A stretch of DNA of 64,000 nt from Blastococcus sp. CPCC 205250 (GCF_019799925.1 NZ_JABGCG010000008.1:124001-188000); one strand, 5' to 3'. Numbered from the stretch's first letter, positions 18,771 through 29,601 are shown. Numbers and translations are program-made. The notes: generated by a model not told the origin, from the letters alone.

Positions 18771-21700
18771 GTGGCCGACCAGGACGACGACACCACCTCG
18801 ACGACGAGCGAGGACACCGCGGCCGCCGCCGGGCAGGAGGAGGCGCCCGAGGGCGCCGCTCCCGCCGGCATGGCCGGCCAGGCCGCCGAGCCGCAGGCCC
18901 TGACCGAGGACGACGACGACGCCGTCGAGGCGGTCGCCCCCGGTGCCGGCGAGGTGCCCGACGACGAGCCCGGGACCGAGCCCGTCGCCGGCGTGCCCGG
19001 GTCCCCGCCCGAGCCGCACGCCGAGCCGGAGCCGGAGCCGGAGCCGGCCTCCCGTTTCGGCGCGCAGTTCAGCTCCCCGGAGCCCACCGCGGTGATCGCC
19101 CGACCCCGCCGCCGGGCCACCCGGCCCGCGGCCTCGGCCGACCCCGACGCCTACGACCCGGCTCCGGCGGCCCCCGCCGCCCCGCCGGCCGTCCCGGCGT
19201 TCATCAGCTTCGTGGCGCCGGCCGAGGCCGAGGCCCCCGCGCCGCGCCGCCGGAGCCGGCGGCCGCTCGCCGAGTCCCCGGAGGAGCCCGAGGACACCGA
19301 CGGCACGCCGCTCGACGAGGACGACGTCGAGGAGACCCCGGCGCCCCGCTCCCGCCGCGGCCGCTCGCGGCGTCGCGGGGCCGCCGCCGACACCGGACCG
19401 GAGTCCCCCGCCGAGGAGCCGACGGACGACGAGGACGCCGAGAGCACCGACGACGCCGAGGACGGCGCCGACGGCGAGGACCGCGACGAGTCCGGGGCCG
19501 GCAGCCGCCGGCGCCGGCGGGGCCGCCGCGGTCGTGGCCGCGGCCGCAGCGGTGAGGACGACGACAGCGGCGACGACGCCGCGGACGACGCGGCGGGCGG
19601 GTCCGCCCGCGAGGACGCCGCGGACGACGAGGACGCCGACGAGTCCGAGGAGGGCGCCGAGTCCGACGAGGGCGACGGCGACAGCGACGAGGGCGACAGC
19701 GGCTCGAGCACCCGCCGGCGCCGGCGGCGGCGTCGCCGCGGCGGCAGCGACGGCAGCGCGGACACCGCCGGCACGTCCGACGACGAGGACCGCCCCGAGC
19801 GGGCCGGCCGCAACGGCCGCACCACCAGCGACGACGACGTCCGGGGCGTGGCCGGCTCCACCCGGCTCGAGGCCAAGCGCCAGCGCCGCCGCGACGGGCG
19901 GGACACCGGCCGCCGCCGCGCACCGATCCTCACCGAAGCCGAGTTCCTCGCCCGGCGCGAGGCCGTCGACCGCGCGATGGTCATCCGCCAGCGCGGCGAG
20001 CGGACCCAGATCGCCGTCCTCGAGGACGACGTCCTGGTCGAGCACTACGTCACCCAGGCCTCGGCGACCTCGTTCGCCGGCAACGTCTACCTCGGCCGCG
20101 TGCAGAACGTGCTGCCCAGCATGGAGGCCGCGTTCGTCGACATCGGCAAGGGGCGCAACGCCGTCCTCTACGCCGGTGAGGTGAACTGGGACGCCGCCGG
20201 CCTGTCGGGCAAGCAGCGGTCCATCGAGACCGCCATGAAGTCCGGCGACAAGGTCCTGGTGCAGGTCACCAAGGACCCGATCGGCCACAAGGGCGCCCGG
20301 CTCACCCAGCAGATCAACCTGCCCGGCCGCTTCCTGGTCTACGTGCCCGGCGGCTCGATGACCGGGATCAGCCGCAAGCTGCCCGACACCGAGCGGCAGC
20401 GGCTCAAGGACATCCTCAAGAAGATCGTCCCGGACGACGCCGGCGTGATCATCCGGACCGCCGCGGAGGGCGCCTCGGAGGAGGAGCTCACCCGCGACGT
20501 CAACCGGCTGCAGGCCCAGTGGGACGTCATCCAGAAGAAGGCCGAGTCCTCCTCGAACGCGCCGACGCTGCTCTACGGCGAGCCCGACCTCGCCATCCGC
20601 GTCATCCGCGACGTCTTCAACGAGGACTTCACCTCCCTCGTCGTCCAGGGCGACGACGCCTGGGACACCGTCGAGGCCTACGTCGCGCACGTCTCCCCGG
20701 AGCTGGTGGGCCGGCTGTCCCGGTACACCGGCGAGGGCGACGTCTTCCACGACCTGCGCATCGACGAGCAGCTGGCCAAGGCGCTGGACCGCAAGGTGTG
20801 GCTGCCCTCGGGCGGCTCGCTGGTGATCGACCGCACCGAGGCGATGACCGTCGTCGACGTCAACACCGGCAAGTTCACCGGCACCGGCGGCAACCTCGAG
20901 CAGACGGTGACGCGCAACAACATGGAGGCGGCGGAGGAGATCGTCCGCCAGCTCCGGTTGCGCGACATCGGCGGGATCATCGTCATCGACTTCATCGACA
21001 TGGTCCTGGAGAGCAACCGCGACCTGGTGCTGCGCCGGCTGACCGAGTGCCTGGGCCGGGACCGGACCAAGCACCAGGTCGCCGAGGTCACCTCGCTGGG
21101 CCTGGTGCAGATGACCCGCAAGCGGGTCGGCCAGGGCCTGCTGGAGGTCTTCAGCGAGCCGTGCGAGCACTGCCGCGGTCGCGGCGTGATGGTGCAGCTC
21201 GACCCGGTCGACGAGCGGCGCAAGGGCGGCAACGGGTCCGGCGGCTCGGGCGGCACCGCGTCCGGCGGCAACGGCTCCGGTGGGCAGGCGTCGGGCGGGA
21301 ACGGCTCCGGGGGCGGACGCCGGGACCAGGGCAAGGACCAGAGCAGGGACCAGAACCGGGACCAGCGGCGCGACCAGGACCGGTCCGAGCGCCGTGAGGC
21401 GCCCGCCGAGGGTGCTGAGGCAACCGCGGACGAGCCGCCCGCCGAGGGCGGCGAGCCGCGCTCCGGCGGCCGGCGCAACCGCGGCCGGCGCAACCGCGGG
21501 CAGTCCGGCGAGGAGCGCGCGGCCGAGGACGCCGCGGTGCTCGCCGGCGCCTCCGCCGAGGACGGGGCCGACGACGCCCCGCAGGCCACGGCCGAGGACG
21601 CCCCCGAGGTAGCTCCTGAGGCAGCGGCCGCGGAGGCCGACGACGAGACCCCCACCGAGCCCACCGCCGACGCGGAGACGGCCCCTGCGGCCGGCACCGC

Positions 21701-22025
21701 ACTGGAGGTCAGCACGGACGGCACCCCGGCCGACGCCCCCGGCATCGCCCCCGAGGTCGTCGCGGCCGAGGCGCCGGACGCGACCGCGGCCGAGCCGGTC
21801 GCCGAGCCGGTGCAGGAGGCAGCTCCGGCCGTGACGGGGCAGGTGACCGAGCCGGCCGCCGAGCCGGAGGTGCCCGCGGTGGAGTCCCCGGAGGACGAGC
21901 CCGAAGGGGACGACGTCCGCGCCGGTGCCGGACCCGACGAGCCGGCCGCACCCGCGGTGGTCGAGGGCGCACGCCCGCGCCGCCGCCGGGCCGCCAGCCG
22001 GCCGGCCGGACCGCCGGCCAGCTGA
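18771..22025 (+). CDS. rne: Ribonuclease E/G with long disordered arms
   Basis: Endoribonuclease for rRNA processing and mRNA decay. The catalytic core spans about residues 385-810: an S1 domain ([25 protein letters not shown]), [11 protein letters not shown] and DFIDM with the Mg-binding Asp residues, and the Zn-link CEHC (798-801). The 384-residue N-terminal arm alternates acidic runs with Arg-rich blocks ([19 protein letters not shown]), and the ~280-residue C-terminal arm has GGNGSGG and DQ/RDQ repeats, then an Ala/Glu-rich tail. Long N-terminal arms are typical of actinobacterial RNase E; 1084 aa is large. GTG start with AGGAGG (18755-18760) 10 bases upstream. Confidence 0.93.
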   Translation: MADQDDDTTSTTSEDTAAAAGQEEAPEGAAPAGMAGQAAEPQALTEDDDDAVEAVAPGAGEVPDDEPGTEPVAGVPGSPPEPHAEPEPEPEPASRFGAQFSSPEPTAVIARPRRRATRPAASADPDAYDPAPAAPAAPPAVPAFISFVAPAEAEAPAPRRRSRRPLAESPEEPEDTDGTPLDEDDVEETPAPRSRRGRSRRRGAAADTGPESPAEEPTDDEDAESTDDAEDGADGEDRDESGAGSRRRRRGRRGRGRGRSGEDDDSGDDAADDAAGGSAREDAADDEDADESEEGAESDEGDGDSDEGDSGSSTRRRRRRRRRGGSDGSADTAGTSDDEDRPERAGRNGRTTSDDDVRGVAGSTRLEAKRQRRRDGRDTGRRRAPILTEAEFLARREAVDRAMVIRQRGERTQIAVLEDDVLVEHYVTQASATSFAGNVYLGRVQNVLPSMEAAFVDIGKGRNAVLYAGEVNWDAAGLSGKQRSIETAMKSGDKVLVQVTKDPIGHKGARLTQQINLPGRFLVYVPGGSMTGISRKLPDTERQRLKDILKKIVPDDAGVIIRTAAEGASEEELTRDVNRLQAQWDVIQKKAESSSNAPTLLYGEPDLAIRVIRDVFNEDFTSLVVQGDDAWDTVEAYVAHVSPELVGRLSRYTGEGDVFHDLRIDEQLAKALDRKVWLPSGGSLVIDRTEAMTVVDVNTGKFTGTGGNLEQTVTRNNMEAAEEIVRQLRLRDIGGIIVIDFIDMVLESNRDLVLRRLTECLGRDRTKHQVAEVTSLGLVQMTRKRVGQGLLEVFSEPCEHCRGRGVMVQLDPVDERRKGGNGSGGSGGTASGGNGSGGQASGGNGSGGGRRDQGKDQSRDQNRDQRRDQDRSERREAPAEGAEATADEPPAEGGEPRSGGRRNRGRRNRGQSGEERAAEDAAVLAGASAEDGADDAPQATAEDAPEVAPEAAAAEADDETPTEPTADAETAPAAGTALEVSTDGTPADAPGIAPEVVAAEAPDATAAEPVAEPVQEAAPAVTGQVTEPAAEPEVPAVESPEDEPEGDDVRAGAGPDEPAAPAVVEGARPRRRRAASRPAGPPAS

Positions 22026-22029
22026 ACGT

Positions 22030-22072
22030 CCGAGCCGCCGGGGCCGCGTTCGACCCGGTCCCGGCGGCTCGG
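22030..22072 (+). terminator. Terminator after rne
   Basis: Perfect 13-base arms (22030-22042 and 22060-22072) with a 17-base loop, beginning 5 bases after the rne stop. TACGCT at 22074-22079 directly after it is a candidate -10 for rplU, giving a leader of about 130 bases. Confidence 0.7.
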
Positions 22073-22213
22073 GTACGCTGGTCGGGTTGCACCGCCAGGC
22101 AGCGCACCGGTCCCCGGTGCCGCCGAGGAGGCGCGCGCAGCCCGTCCCGCACCCCGCGCTCCGCGTGGCGGTGCGCCCAGGACAGACACGAGCAGGCGAT
22201 CGAGGAGTCAGTG

Positions 22214-22525
22214 GTGTACGCAGTCGTCAAGGCCGGTGGCCGGCAGCACAAGGTGGCCGTCGGTGACCGTTTCACGGTCAACCGCCTGGTCGGTGAGGCG
22301 GGCGACTCGATCGCACTGCCCGCGATCCTGCTCGTCGACGGCGACACCGTCACCACCGACGCGGCCGCGCTGGCCGGCGTCACGGTGACCGGCGAGATCG
22401 TCGGCCACGGCAAGGGCCCGAAGATCCGCATCCACAAGTTCAAGAACAAGACCGGCTACCACAAGCGGCAGGGGCACCGTCAGCCGCTGACCGACGTGGT
22501 CGTCCGCGACATCACGAAGGGCTGA
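22214..22525 (+). CDS. rplU: 50S ribosomal protein L21
   Basis: 103 aa, typical L21: [17 protein letters not shown] at the start and a basic end with [18 protein letters not shown]. Two GTG codons are adjacent (22211, 22214); the second is chosen because it leaves 6 bases after GGAG (22204-22207) and gives the family N-terminus. Operon with rpmA, 7 bases downstream. Confidence 0.96.
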   Translation: MYAVVKAGGRQHKVAVGDRFTVNRLVGEAGDSIALPAILLVDGDTVTTDAAALAGVTVTGEIVGHGKGPKIRIHKFKNKTGYHKRQGHRQPLTDVVVRDITKG

Positions 22526-22532
22526 CGACGAC

Positions 22533-22790
22533 ATGGCACACAAGAAGGGCGCCTCGTCCTCCCGCAACGGCCGCGACTCGAACGCCCAGCGCCTCGGCGT
22601 GAAGCGTTTCGGTGGTCAGGTCGTCAAGGCCGGCGAGATCATCGTCCGCCAGCGCGGCACCCACTTCCACCCGGGCCTGGGTGTCGGTCGCGGTGGCGAC
22701 GACACGCTGTTCGCCCTGGAGCCGGGTGCCGTCACCTTCGGGATGAAGCGCGGTCGCAAGACCATCTCCATCTCGGCCGTCGAGGCCTGA
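22533..22790 (+). CDS. rpmA: 50S ribosomal protein L27
   Basis: 85 aa. It starts [16 protein letters not shown] with no cleavable leader of the Firmicutes type, and ends in the normal basic tail. It follows rplU and is separated from obgE by a perfect 16-bp hairpin. Confidence 0.97.
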   Translation: MAHKKGASSSRNGRDSNAQRLGVKRFGGQVVKAGEIIVRQRGTHFHPGLGVGRGGDDTLFALEPGAVTFGMKRGRKTISISAVEA

Positions 22791-22807
22791 GAACCACTCT
22801 CTCCGCT

Positions 22808-22842
22808 CACGAGCGCACGGGCCGACGGCCCGTGCGCTCGTG
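22808..22842 (+). terminator. Hairpin between rpmA and obgE
   Basis: Perfect 16-bp stem (22808-22823 with 22827-22842) with a 3-base loop, 17 bases after the rpmA stop. It probably reduces read-through from the ribosomal genes into obgE. Confidence 0.75.
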
Positions 22843-22875
22843 GCGCTTGATCCGACAGTAGGAGGCGGCACGGTC

Positions 22876-24357
22876 ATGGCCGCTTTCGTCGACCGCGTGG
22901 TCGTCCACGTCTCCGCCGGCAACGGCGGGCACGGCGTGTCCTCGGTCCACCGCGAGAAGTTCAAGCCGCTCGGCGGCCCCGACGGCGGCAACGGTGGGGA
23001 CGGCGGCGACGTCGTCCTCGAGGTCGACTCCAGCGTGCACACGCTGCTGGACTTCCACCACCGGCCGCACCACAAGGCCGGCAACGGCCGCCCCGGCGAG
23101 GGCAGCAACCGGCACGGCGCCCGCGGCGAGGAGCGCGTCCTGCGCGTGCCCCCGGGCAGCGTCGTCAGCACCCCCGACGGCGAGGTCCTCGCCGACCTCG
23201 TGGGCGTCGGCACCCGGGTCGTCCTCGCGCACGGCGGCAAGGGCGGGCTCGGCAACGCCGCGCTGGCCAACACCCGGCGCAAGGCGCCCGGCTTCGCCCT
23301 GCTCGGTGAGCCGGGCGAGGAGCTTGACGTCGTCATCGAGCTCAAGAGCATCGCCGACGTCGGGCTGGTCGGGTTCCCCTCGGCGGGCAAGTCCTCGCTG
23401 ATCGCCGCCATGTCCGCGGCGCGGCCGAAGATCGCCGACTACCCCTTCACCACGCTGGTGCCCAACCTCGGCGTGATCCGGGCCGGCGACGTGAGCTTCA
23501 CGATGGCCGACGTCCCCGGCCTGATCCCCGGCGCCTCGGTCGGCAAGGGCCTGGGCCTGGAGTTCCTCCGCCACATCGAGCGCTGCGCCGTCCTGGTGCA
23601 CGTGGTCGACATGGCGACGATGGAGCCCGGGCGTGATCCCGAGAGCGACATCGAGGCGCTCGAGCACGAGCTCGCGGAGTACTCCGGCGAGGAGATCGAC
23701 CTCGTGGGGCGCCTGCGCATCGCCGTCCTCAACAAGATCGACGTGCCCGACGCCCGCGAGCTGGTCGACCTGGTCCGCGCGACGCTGGAGGAGCGCGGCC
23801 TGCAGGTGTTCCCGATCAGTGCCGTGACGGGCGAGGGGGTGCCCGAGCTCGGCTACGCGCTCGCCGCCGCCGTCGAGGAGCACCGGGCCTCGCTGCCCGA
23901 GCCCGAGGCCGTGCGGGTGACGCTGACCCCGCGGGCGGTCGACGACTCCGGCTTCACCGTCGAGCCCGACCCCGAGTACGGCGGCTTCGTCGTCCGCGGC
24001 GTCAAGCCCGAGCGCTGGGTGCGCCAGACCGACTTCACCAACGACGAGGCCGTCGGCTTCCTCGCCGACCGGCTCAACCGGCTCGGCGTCGAGGACGCGC
24101 TGGAGAAGGCCGGCGCCGTCGAGGGCGCCGCGGTCACCATCGGCGACGTCAGCTTCGACTTCGTGCCCACCCTGCCCGCGGGCACCCTCACGGTCGAGGA
24201 GACCGCCGGTCTGGGCGGTCGCGGCACCGACGCCCGCATCGACGCCCCGCACCGGGTCCGCGCGGCCGAGCGGCTGGCCGCCAAGAAGGCCCGCCGGGTG
24301 CCCTTCGAGCTCACCGAGACCTGGACCGACGAGGAGCTCCCCGAGGAGGGGTCGTGA
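22876..24357 (+). CDS. obgE: GTPase Obg/CgtA
   Basis: Essential GTPase of 50S maturation. The N-terminal glycine-rich Obg fold is at 1-158 ([22 protein letters not shown]), the G domain begins with GFPSAGKSS (about 166), has DVPGLIPGA as switch II and NKID as specificity motif, and an OCT-type C-terminal domain follows (about 350-435). 493 aa, with an actinobacterial C-terminal extension. ATG with GGAGG (22861-22865) 10 bases upstream. Overlaps proB by 4 bases. Confidence 0.97.
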   Translation: MAAFVDRVVVHVSAGNGGHGVSSVHREKFKPLGGPDGGNGGDGGDVVLEVDSSVHTLLDFHHRPHHKAGNGRPGEGSNRHGARGEERVLRVPPGSVVSTPDGEVLADLVGVGTRVVLAHGGKGGLGNAALANTRRKAPGFALLGEPGEELDVVIELKSIADVGLVGFPSAGKSSLIAAMSAARPKIADYPFTTLVPNLGVIRAGDVSFTMADVPGLIPGASVGKGLGLEFLRHIERCAVLVHVVDMATMEPGRDPESDIEALEHELAEYSGEEIDLVGRLRIAVLNKIDVPDARELVDLVRATLEERGLQVFPISAVTGEGVPELGYALAAAVEEHRASLPEPEAVRVTLTPRAVDDSGFTVEPDPEYGGFVVRGVKPERWVRQTDFTNDEAVGFLADRLNRLGVEDALEKAGAVEGAAVTIGDVSFDFVPTLPAGTLTVEETAGLGGRGTDARIDAPHRVRAAERLAAKKARRVPFELTETWTDEELPEEGS

Positions 24358-25508
24358 GCCTCCGCGCGGAGATCGCCGGCGCGCGCCGGGTCGTCGTCAA
24401 GGTCGGCTCCTCCTCGCTGACGACGCTGCCCGGCGGGTTGGACACCGCCAAGCTCACCGCGCTGGTCGACGTGCTCGGCGGCGTCCGGGCCGCTGGCCGC
24501 GAGGTGGTGCTGGTGTCCTCGGGCGCCATCGCCGCCGGGCTCGCGCCGCTGGGCATCGAGGGCCGCCCGCGGGACCTCGCCACCGCCCAGGCCGCCGCCA
24601 GCGTCGGCCAGCTGCGGCTGGTGCAGACCTACGCCGACGCGTTCGACCGGCACGGCGTCACGGTCGGGCAGGTGCTGCTGACCGCCGACGACCTGACCCG
24701 GCGCAGCCACTACCGCAACGCCCACAGCACGGTCGACCGGCTGCTCACCCTCGGCGTCCTCCCGATCGTCAACGAGAACGACACGGTGGCCACCGAGGAG
24801 ATCCGGTTCGGCGACAACGACCGGCTCGCCGCGCTGGTCGCGCACGTCGCGCAGGCCGACGCCCTGCTGCTGCTCTCCGACGTCGACGGCGTGTACGACG
24901 GCGACCCGCGCACCGGCCCCGCGCAGCTGATCGACACCGTCTCCGACCCCGCCGACCTCGCCGCGGTCACCCTCGGCTCCGCGTCGCGCAACGGCGTCGG
25001 CACCGGCGGCATGGCCACGAAGGTGGAGGCGGCGCTCATCGCGTCCGGCTCCGGCGTCCCGGTCGTCGTCACCTCGACCGTGCAGGTGCAGGCGGCGCTG
25101 GCGGGGGAGCGGGTGGGCACGCTGTTCCTGCCGTCGGGACGCCGTCCCTCCGCCCGGCAGTTCTGGCTGCGCTACGCCAGCTCGCCGCGCGGGCGGCTGG
25201 TCCTGGACGACGGCGCGGTGCGTGCGGTCCGCGAGCGCGGCGCCTCCCTGCTGGCCGCCGGGATCACCGGCGCGACCGGGGACTTCCTCGCCGACGACCC
25301 GGTGGAGCTCGTCGGGCCCGACGGCGCCGTGGTCGCCCGCGGGCTGGTCGCCTACGACGCCCGCGAGCTGCCGGCGCTGTTCGGCCGCAAGAGCACCGAG
25401 CTGGACCCCGAGTACCGCCGCGAGGTCGTGCACCGCGACGAGATGGTGCTGGTCGGACGACGGGGCCCCGAAGCCGGTCGCGACCGCCTGAGAGACTGCA
25501 CCGCGTGA
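24354..25508 (+). CDS. proB: Glutamate 5-kinase
   Basis: First step of proline synthesis, phosphorylating glutamate. 384 aa: amino-acid-kinase domain ([33 protein letters not shown]) and a C-terminal PUA domain (about 285-365). GTG start overlapping the obgE stop, and its own stop overlaps def by 4 bases, so obgE-proB-def is one coupled unit. The next enzyme, proA, lies 2.8 kb downstream. Confidence 0.97.
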   Translation: MSLRAEIAGARRVVVKVGSSSLTTLPGGLDTAKLTALVDVLGGVRAAGREVVLVSSGAIAAGLAPLGIEGRPRDLATAQAAASVGQLRLVQTYADAFDRHGVTVGQVLLTADDLTRRSHYRNAHSTVDRLLTLGVLPIVNENDTVATEEIRFGDNDRLAALVAHVAQADALLLLSDVDGVYDGDPRTGPAQLIDTVSDPADLAAVTLGSASRNGVGTGGMATKVEAALIASGSGVPVVVTSTVQVQAALAGERVGTLFLPSGRRPSARQFWLRYASSPRGRLVLDDGAVRAVRERGASLLAAGITGATGDFLADDPVELVGPDGAVVARGLVAYDARELPALFGRKSTELDPEYRREVVHRDEMVLVGRRGPEAGRDRLRDCTA

Positions 25509-25987
25509 CGATCCGCCCGATCCGCGAACTCGGTGACCCGGTGCTGCGCACCCCGGCCGACCCCGTCCGCGCCTTCGACCGCGAGCTCGCCGCGCTCGTC
25601 CGCGACCTCGAGGAGACCGTCGACCACCCCGGCCGCGCCGGCCTGGCCGCCCCGCAGATCGGGGTGAGCGCCCGCGTCTTCAGCTACAACATCGACGGCG
25701 TCATCGGCTCCGTGGTGAACCCGCGCCTGGTCGAGCTGTCCGAGGAGACGCAGGACGGCGACGAGGGCTGCCTGTCCGTCCCCGGCATCTGGGCGCCGAC
25801 CGTGCGCGCGATGCACGCCGTCGTCGAGGGCTCCGACGTCCACGGGGAGCCGGTGCGGGTGCCCGGCAGCGGCCTCATGGCCCGGTGCCTGCAGCACGAG
25901 GTCGACCACCTCGACGGCAAGGTGTTCCTGGACCGGCTGACCGGCGACGCCCGCAGGGCCGCCTTCCGGGCGCTCAACTCCCGCTAG
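25505..25987 (+). CDS. def: Peptide deformylase
   Basis: Removes the N-formyl group from new proteins. All three motifs are present: GLAAPQIG, EGCLS and QHEVDHLDG, giving the Cys and two His that bind the metal plus the catalytic Glu. 160 aa. The GTG overlaps proB; ends in TAG, one of five UAG stops here. Confidence 0.95.
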   Translation: MTIRPIRELGDPVLRTPADPVRAFDRELAALVRDLEETVDHPGRAGLAAPQIGVSARVFSYNIDGVIGSVVNPRLVELSEETQDGDEGCLSVPGIWAPTVRAMHAVVEGSDVHGEPVRVPGSGLMARCLQHEVDHLDGKVFLDRLTGDARRAAFRALNSR

Positions 25988-26006
25988 GGCTCGCTACGGT
26001 CGTCCG

Positions 26007-26789
26007 GTGACCGACCTCGACACCCGTGCCCGCACGCTCCTCGACCTGCACACCGCGCCGGAGATCCTCGTCCTGGCCAACGTCTGGGACGTCGTCTCCG
26101 CGCGGGTGGTCGCGGCCACCGACGGCGTCCGCGCGCTGGCCACGGCCAGCCACGGCATCGCCGCCACCTTCGGCTACGAGGACGGCGAGAACATCCCGCT
26201 GGCCCTGCACCTGGACATGCTCGAGCTGATCACCTCCGCGGTGGACCTGCCGGTGAGCATGGACATGGAGGCCGGCTACGGCGACCCGGGGGAGACCGCT
26301 CGCCGGGCGATCGCCGCGGGCGCGGTCGGCGGCAACCTCGAGGACCAGATGAAGCCGCTGGACGAGGCGGTCGCCGCCGTCGAGGCGGTGCTGCGCGCCG
26401 GCCGTGACGCCGGCATCGACTTCGTGCTCAACGCCCGCACCGACACCTTCGTGCGCGCCGCCGAGGGCGCCGACCGCGGCGAGCTGGTGGCCGAGGCCAT
26501 CCGCCGCGGCCGGGCCTACCTCGAGGTCGGCGCGCCGGTCGTGTTCGTGCCCCGGCTGGTCGACCGCGACGAGATCGCCGAGATCGTCGAGGGGCTGGGC
26601 CGCAACAAGCTCTCGCTGATCAGCGTGCCGGGCGCCTCCCTGCCGGCGCGGGAGATGCAGGAGCTCGGCGTCGCCCGCGTCTCGACCGGCCCGTTCACCC
26701 AGCGGGTCGCGCTGACCGCGCTGCAGGACGCGACGGTCGAGCTGCTCGCGGGCGGCACTCTGCCGCCCGGTACCCGCGCCCTCAACTGA
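26007..26789 (+). CDS. Isocitrate lyase / PEP mutase family protein
   Basis: 260-aa TIM-barrel of the PEP mutase/isocitrate lyase superfamily: VLANVWDVVSARVV, the Mg-site region DMEAGYGD, then LEDQ and LNARTDTF. The lyase motif KKCGH is missing, so it is neither isocitrate nor methylisocitrate lyase in the strict sense; members of this branch include carboxyphosphonoenolpyruvate mutase-like and oxaloacetate-hydrolysing enzymes. The reaction cannot be assigned. GTG start with TACGGT (25995-26000) 6 bases upstream, leaderless. Confidence 0.85.
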   Translation: MTDLDTRARTLLDLHTAPEILVLANVWDVVSARVVAATDGVRALATASHGIAATFGYEDGENIPLALHLDMLELITSAVDLPVSMDMEAGYGDPGETARRAIAAGAVGGNLEDQMKPLDEAVAAVEAVLRAGRDAGIDFVLNARTDTFVRAAEGADRGELVAEAIRRGRAYLEVGAPVVFVPRLVDRDEIAEIVEGLGRNKLSLISVPGASLPAREMQELGVARVSTGPFTQRVALTALQDATVELLAGGTLPPGTRALN

Positions 26790-26793
26790 GCCG

Positions 26794-27102
26794 TCAGATC
26801 ACGACTCCGCCGGCCGGCGTGACCAGACCGCGCACGTCGAACGGAACGGCCACCGCCTCCGGCGGCTCGACGCCGCCGAGGAGCTCGCCGGTCAGCGGCC
26901 GCACGACGTCCCGGTCGTAGCGCTCGAAGTCGTCCTGGGATCGCCACACCTCGATCACCTGGACGCCGTCGTCGGTCCGCCGGGCCAGGTGGACCAGCAG
27001 CCCGTCGACGGCGCCGCCGGTGCGCTCCAGCAGCGCCCGGTGCACGGCGTCGTAGCCCTCGACCGGCAGGCCGGGGAGGTCCAGCGTCACGGCCCAGGTC
27101 AT
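26794..27102 (-). CDS. Small ABM-like protein
   Basis: 102 aa. The middle (LLVHLARRTDDGVQVIEVWRSQDDFERY) resembles the ferredoxin-like fold of antibiotic-biosynthesis monooxygenase-type proteins. No cofactor site is recognised. The ATG has GAGGAGG upstream and overlaps the preceding gene by 4 bases (ATGA), so it is the second gene of the MarR-controlled unit. Confidence 0.65.
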   Translation of the reverse strand: MTWAVTLDLPGLPVEGYDAVHRALLERTGGAVDGLLVHLARRTDDGVQVIEVWRSQDDFERYDRDVVRPLTGELLGGVEPPEAVAVPFDVRGLVTPAGGVVI

Positions 27103-27758
27103 GTCGTCCTCCTCGTCCCGTCGCGGCGGCCCGGTGCCGCCGCCAGGTCGCGGGAGCCGTCGCCCTCGAGATGCTCCAGAGCCGTCGCCGTCCGCCCGGT
27201 CACGAGCAGCAGGACGGCGGACGCGGGGCCGTGGACCGTCGCGCCCTCGCCGAGCACGAGGTCGGCGTCGTCCGCGGTCAGCCGGTAGCCGGCCAGCTTC
27301 CGCCGGGCACCGAACGGGAAGCTCGTGGCCCACACCGCCTGCGCCGCGGCCGCCGCCGCGGCCGGCGGCATCGACCGGCTCCGGCCCAGCGGGACGGCGA
27401 TGTCCTGCCCGTGCACGAGGACGTCGATCAGGGGCTGGACCGGGGTGAGGAACGGCGCCATCCGCCGGGAGCCGACCATGGCGCGCAGCCGCCGGGCGCA
27501 CTCCTCCGGGGGCAGGCCGCGCGCCCGCAGGGCGGAGTCCCGGATCATCCGGTCGAAGCTGCCGCGGGCCCGGACGGCGGCCACGGCGGCGTCCCGGAGG
27601 CCCATGTGCGCCTGCGTGAGGTGGACGGCGACGTCGCCGACCCGCCAGGCGTCGCACAGGGAGGGCGTCGCCTCCTCGGCGGGGGAGAGGCCCTCGATCA
27701 GGTCCGCGAGGCCCGCCCGCTCGGCGTCGATGGTCCGCCAGACCGTGTCCGCGTCCAT
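27099..27758 (-). CDS. TIGR03083 / maleylpyruvate isomerase N-terminal-domain protein
   Basis: 219-aa DinB-like four-helix protein: LCDAWRVGDVAVHLTQAHMGL near residue 35 holds the first metal His, and LIDVLVHGQDIAVPLG (about 110-125) is the second family signature. Such proteins are thought to act with mycothiol or as metal-dependent transferases; the substrate is unknown. ATG with GAGGAGC upstream. A promoter with TTGACG, an 18-base spacer and GATACT lies in front, covered by two dyads, and the divergent gene encodes a MarR repressor. Confidence 0.8.
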   Translation of the reverse strand: MDADTVWRTIDAERAGLADLIEGLSPAEEATPSLCDAWRVGDVAVHLTQAHMGLRDAAVAAVRARGSFDRMIRDSALRARGLPPEECARRLRAMVGSRRMAPFLTPVQPLIDVLVHGQDIAVPLGRSRSMPPAAAAAAAQAVWATSFPFGARRKLAGYRLTADDADLVLGEGATVHGPASAVLLLVTGRTATALEHLEGDGSRDLAAAPGRRDGTRRTT

Positions 27759-27774
27759 GACCGCTCCTCAGTTG

Positions 27775-27789
27775 GTCAGTTAGACTGAC
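27775..27789. promoter_or_regulatory. Operator 1 of the divergent MarR locus
   Basis: GTCAG-N5-CTGAC, a perfect inverted repeat just downstream of the minus-strand -10 (GATACT, complement of 27790-27795), at the expected transcription start. Confidence 0.65.
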
Positions 27790-27795
27790 AGTATC

Positions 27796-27810
27796 GTCAG
27801 AGAGGCTGAC
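27796..27810. promoter_or_regulatory. Operator 2 of the divergent MarR locus
   Basis: A second GTCAG-N5-CTGAC, centred 21 bases (two helical turns) from operator 1 and lying within the 18-base spacer between the minus-strand -35 (TTGACG, complement of 27814-27819) and -10. Confidence 0.65.
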
Positions 27811-27828
27811 CATCGTCAAGGGGTGTGC

Positions 27829-28263
27829 GTGACCGCCGAGCCGAACCTGGGGCTGCTGTGCTTCTTCCCGTACCGGGCGCTGGAGGGCCGCGTCCTGGCT
27901 GCGCTCGCGGAGGCCGGGTTCGACGACCTGACGGTGGCGCAGGGCCGGATCGCCGCGCGGGTCGGTGAGTCCGGCACGCGGCTGACCGAGCTCGCCGAGC
28001 AGGCGCAGGTCACGAAGCAGACCGCGGGCTTCCTCGTCGACCAGCTCGAGCGCGCCGGGTACGTCCACCGGGTGCCCGACCCGACCGACGGCCGGGCCCG
28101 GCTGGTGTGCTTCGGCGAGCGCGGCCGGGCCGCCGTCGCCGTGGCGCGGCGGGTGGAGGCCGAGGTCGAGGCGGAGTGGACCGCGCACCTGGGCGAGGAG
28201 ACGACCAGGGCGCTGCGGGAGGCGCTCACCCGGCTGCGCGAGGTCACCGATCCCTGGCGCTGA
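27829..28263 (+). CDS. MarR family transcriptional regulator
   Basis: 144-aa winged-helix regulator: recognition helix region LAEQAQVTKQTAGFLVDQLERAGYV and wing VPDPTDGRARLVCF. The GTG at 27829 is preferred to the one at 27823 because it leaves 5 bases after AAGGGG. It is divergent from the TIGR03083/ABM-like pair, with two identical dyads between, so it very likely represses that pair and itself. The inducer is unknown. Confidence 0.88.
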   Translation: MTAEPNLGLLCFFPYRALEGRVLAALAEAGFDDLTVAQGRIAARVGESGTRLTELAEQAQVTKQTAGFLVDQLERAGYVHRVPDPTDGRARLVCFGERGRAAVAVARRVEAEVEAEWTAHLGEETTRALREALTRLREVTDPWR

Positions 28264-28347
28264 ACCGACGGCCCCGCTGCCCCCTCGCTCGCCGCAGGCC
28301 CCCGCAGCGGGCCGGGCCGGCGCCGGGTGCGCGCTACCCTCGCGGGC

Positions 28348-29601
28348 GTGTCCGCCGTCGTCTCCCTGCCGCTGATCGGGGCCGCCGCGCTGCGCGCCCG
28401 CGCCGCCTCCCGGGGGCTGCGCACGCTGCCGACCGACGTCAAGGACGCCGCCCTCGCGGCGATGGCCGACGCCCTGGTGCAGCGGACCGACGAGATCCTG
28501 GCCGCGAACGCCGAGGACGTGTCCGCCGCCGCCGCGGAGGGGACGCCGGAGTCGGTCCTCGACCGGCTGCGGCTCGACGCCGGGCGCGTGGCCGGCGTTG
28601 CGGGGGCGCTGCGCGAGCTGGTCGCCCTGCCCGACCCGGTCGGGGACGTCGTCCGCGGGTCGCGGCTGCCCAACGGACTGCAGCTGCGCCAGGTGCGGGT
28701 GCCCTTCGGCGTGGTCGGGATCGTCTACGAGGCCCGGCCGAACGTGACCGTGGACGCCGCCGGGCTGTGCCTCAAGAGCGGCAACGCGGCCCTGCTGCGC
28801 GGGTCGGCGTCGGCCTTCCGCACCAACACCGCACTGGTCGCGGTGCTCACCGAGGCGGCGGAGAAGGCCGGGCTGCCGGCGGGCTCCGTCGAGCTGCTGC
28901 CCGCCGAGCGTGCGTCGGTGGGGGAGCTGCTGAGCGCACGCGGCTTCGTCGACGTGGTGATCCCGCGCGGCGGCGCCTCGCTGATCCAGCGGGTGGTGAT
29001 GGAGGCCAAGGTGCCGGTGATCGAGACCGGCGTCGGCAACTGTCACGTGTACGTCGACGCCTCCGCCGACCCCGCGATGGCCGAGGCGATCGTGCTGAAC
29101 TCCAAGACCCACCGGGTCAGCGTCTGCAACTCCGCGGAGACGCTCCTGGTGCACCGCGACTTCCCGGCCCTGCCCCGGCTGCTGGCGGCCCTCGGGCAGG
29201 CGGGCGTGACGATGCACGGGGACGACGCCGTCCGTGCCGCCGAGGGCTCCGTCGTCCCCGCGACCGACGAGGACTGGGCGGCGGAGTACCTGTCGATGGA
29301 CATGGCCGTGCGCGTCGTCGACGACCTGCCCGCCGCCCTGGAGCACATCGCGCAGTGGGGGAGCGGGCACACCGAGGCGATCGTCGCCGACTCCGCGCGC
29401 GCCATCGCCGACTTCACCGCGGGCGTCGACGCCGCGGCGGTCATGGTCAACGCCTCCACCCGGTTCACCGACGGTGGGGAGTTCGGCTTCGGCGCCGAGA
29501 TCGGCATCTCCACCCAGAAGCTGCACGCCCGCGGGCCGCTCGGCCTGCCGGAGCTGACCTCGACCACCTACGTCGTCACCGGAGCCGGTCACACCCGCTG
29601 A
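28348..29601 (+). CDS. proA: Gamma-glutamyl phosphate reductase
   Basis: Second step of proline synthesis, NADPH reduction of glutamyl phosphate to the semialdehyde. 417 aa of the aldehyde-dehydrogenase fold; catalytic Cys260 in [24 protein letters not shown] and the C-terminal [19 protein letters not shown] are family signatures. GTG 28348 has TACCCT (28335-28340) 7 bases upstream and no Shine-Dalgarno, so leaderless; GTG 28327 would overlap that box. Confidence 0.95.
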   Translation: MSAVVSLPLIGAAALRARAASRGLRTLPTDVKDAALAAMADALVQRTDEILAANAEDVSAAAAEGTPESVLDRLRLDAGRVAGVAGALRELVALPDPVGDVVRGSRLPNGLQLRQVRVPFGVVGIVYEARPNVTVDAAGLCLKSGNAALLRGSASAFRTNTALVAVLTEAAEKAGLPAGSVELLPAERASVGELLSARGFVDVVIPRGGASLIQRVVMEAKVPVIETGVGNCHVYVDASADPAMAEAIVLNSKTHRVSVCNSAETLLVHRDFPALPRLLAALGQAGVTMHGDDAVRAAEGSVVPATDEDWAAEYLSMDMAVRVVDDLPAALEHIAQWGSGHTEAIVADSARAIADFTAGVDAAAVMVNASTRFTDGGEFGFGAEIGISTQKLHARGPLGLPELTSTTYVVTGAGHTR

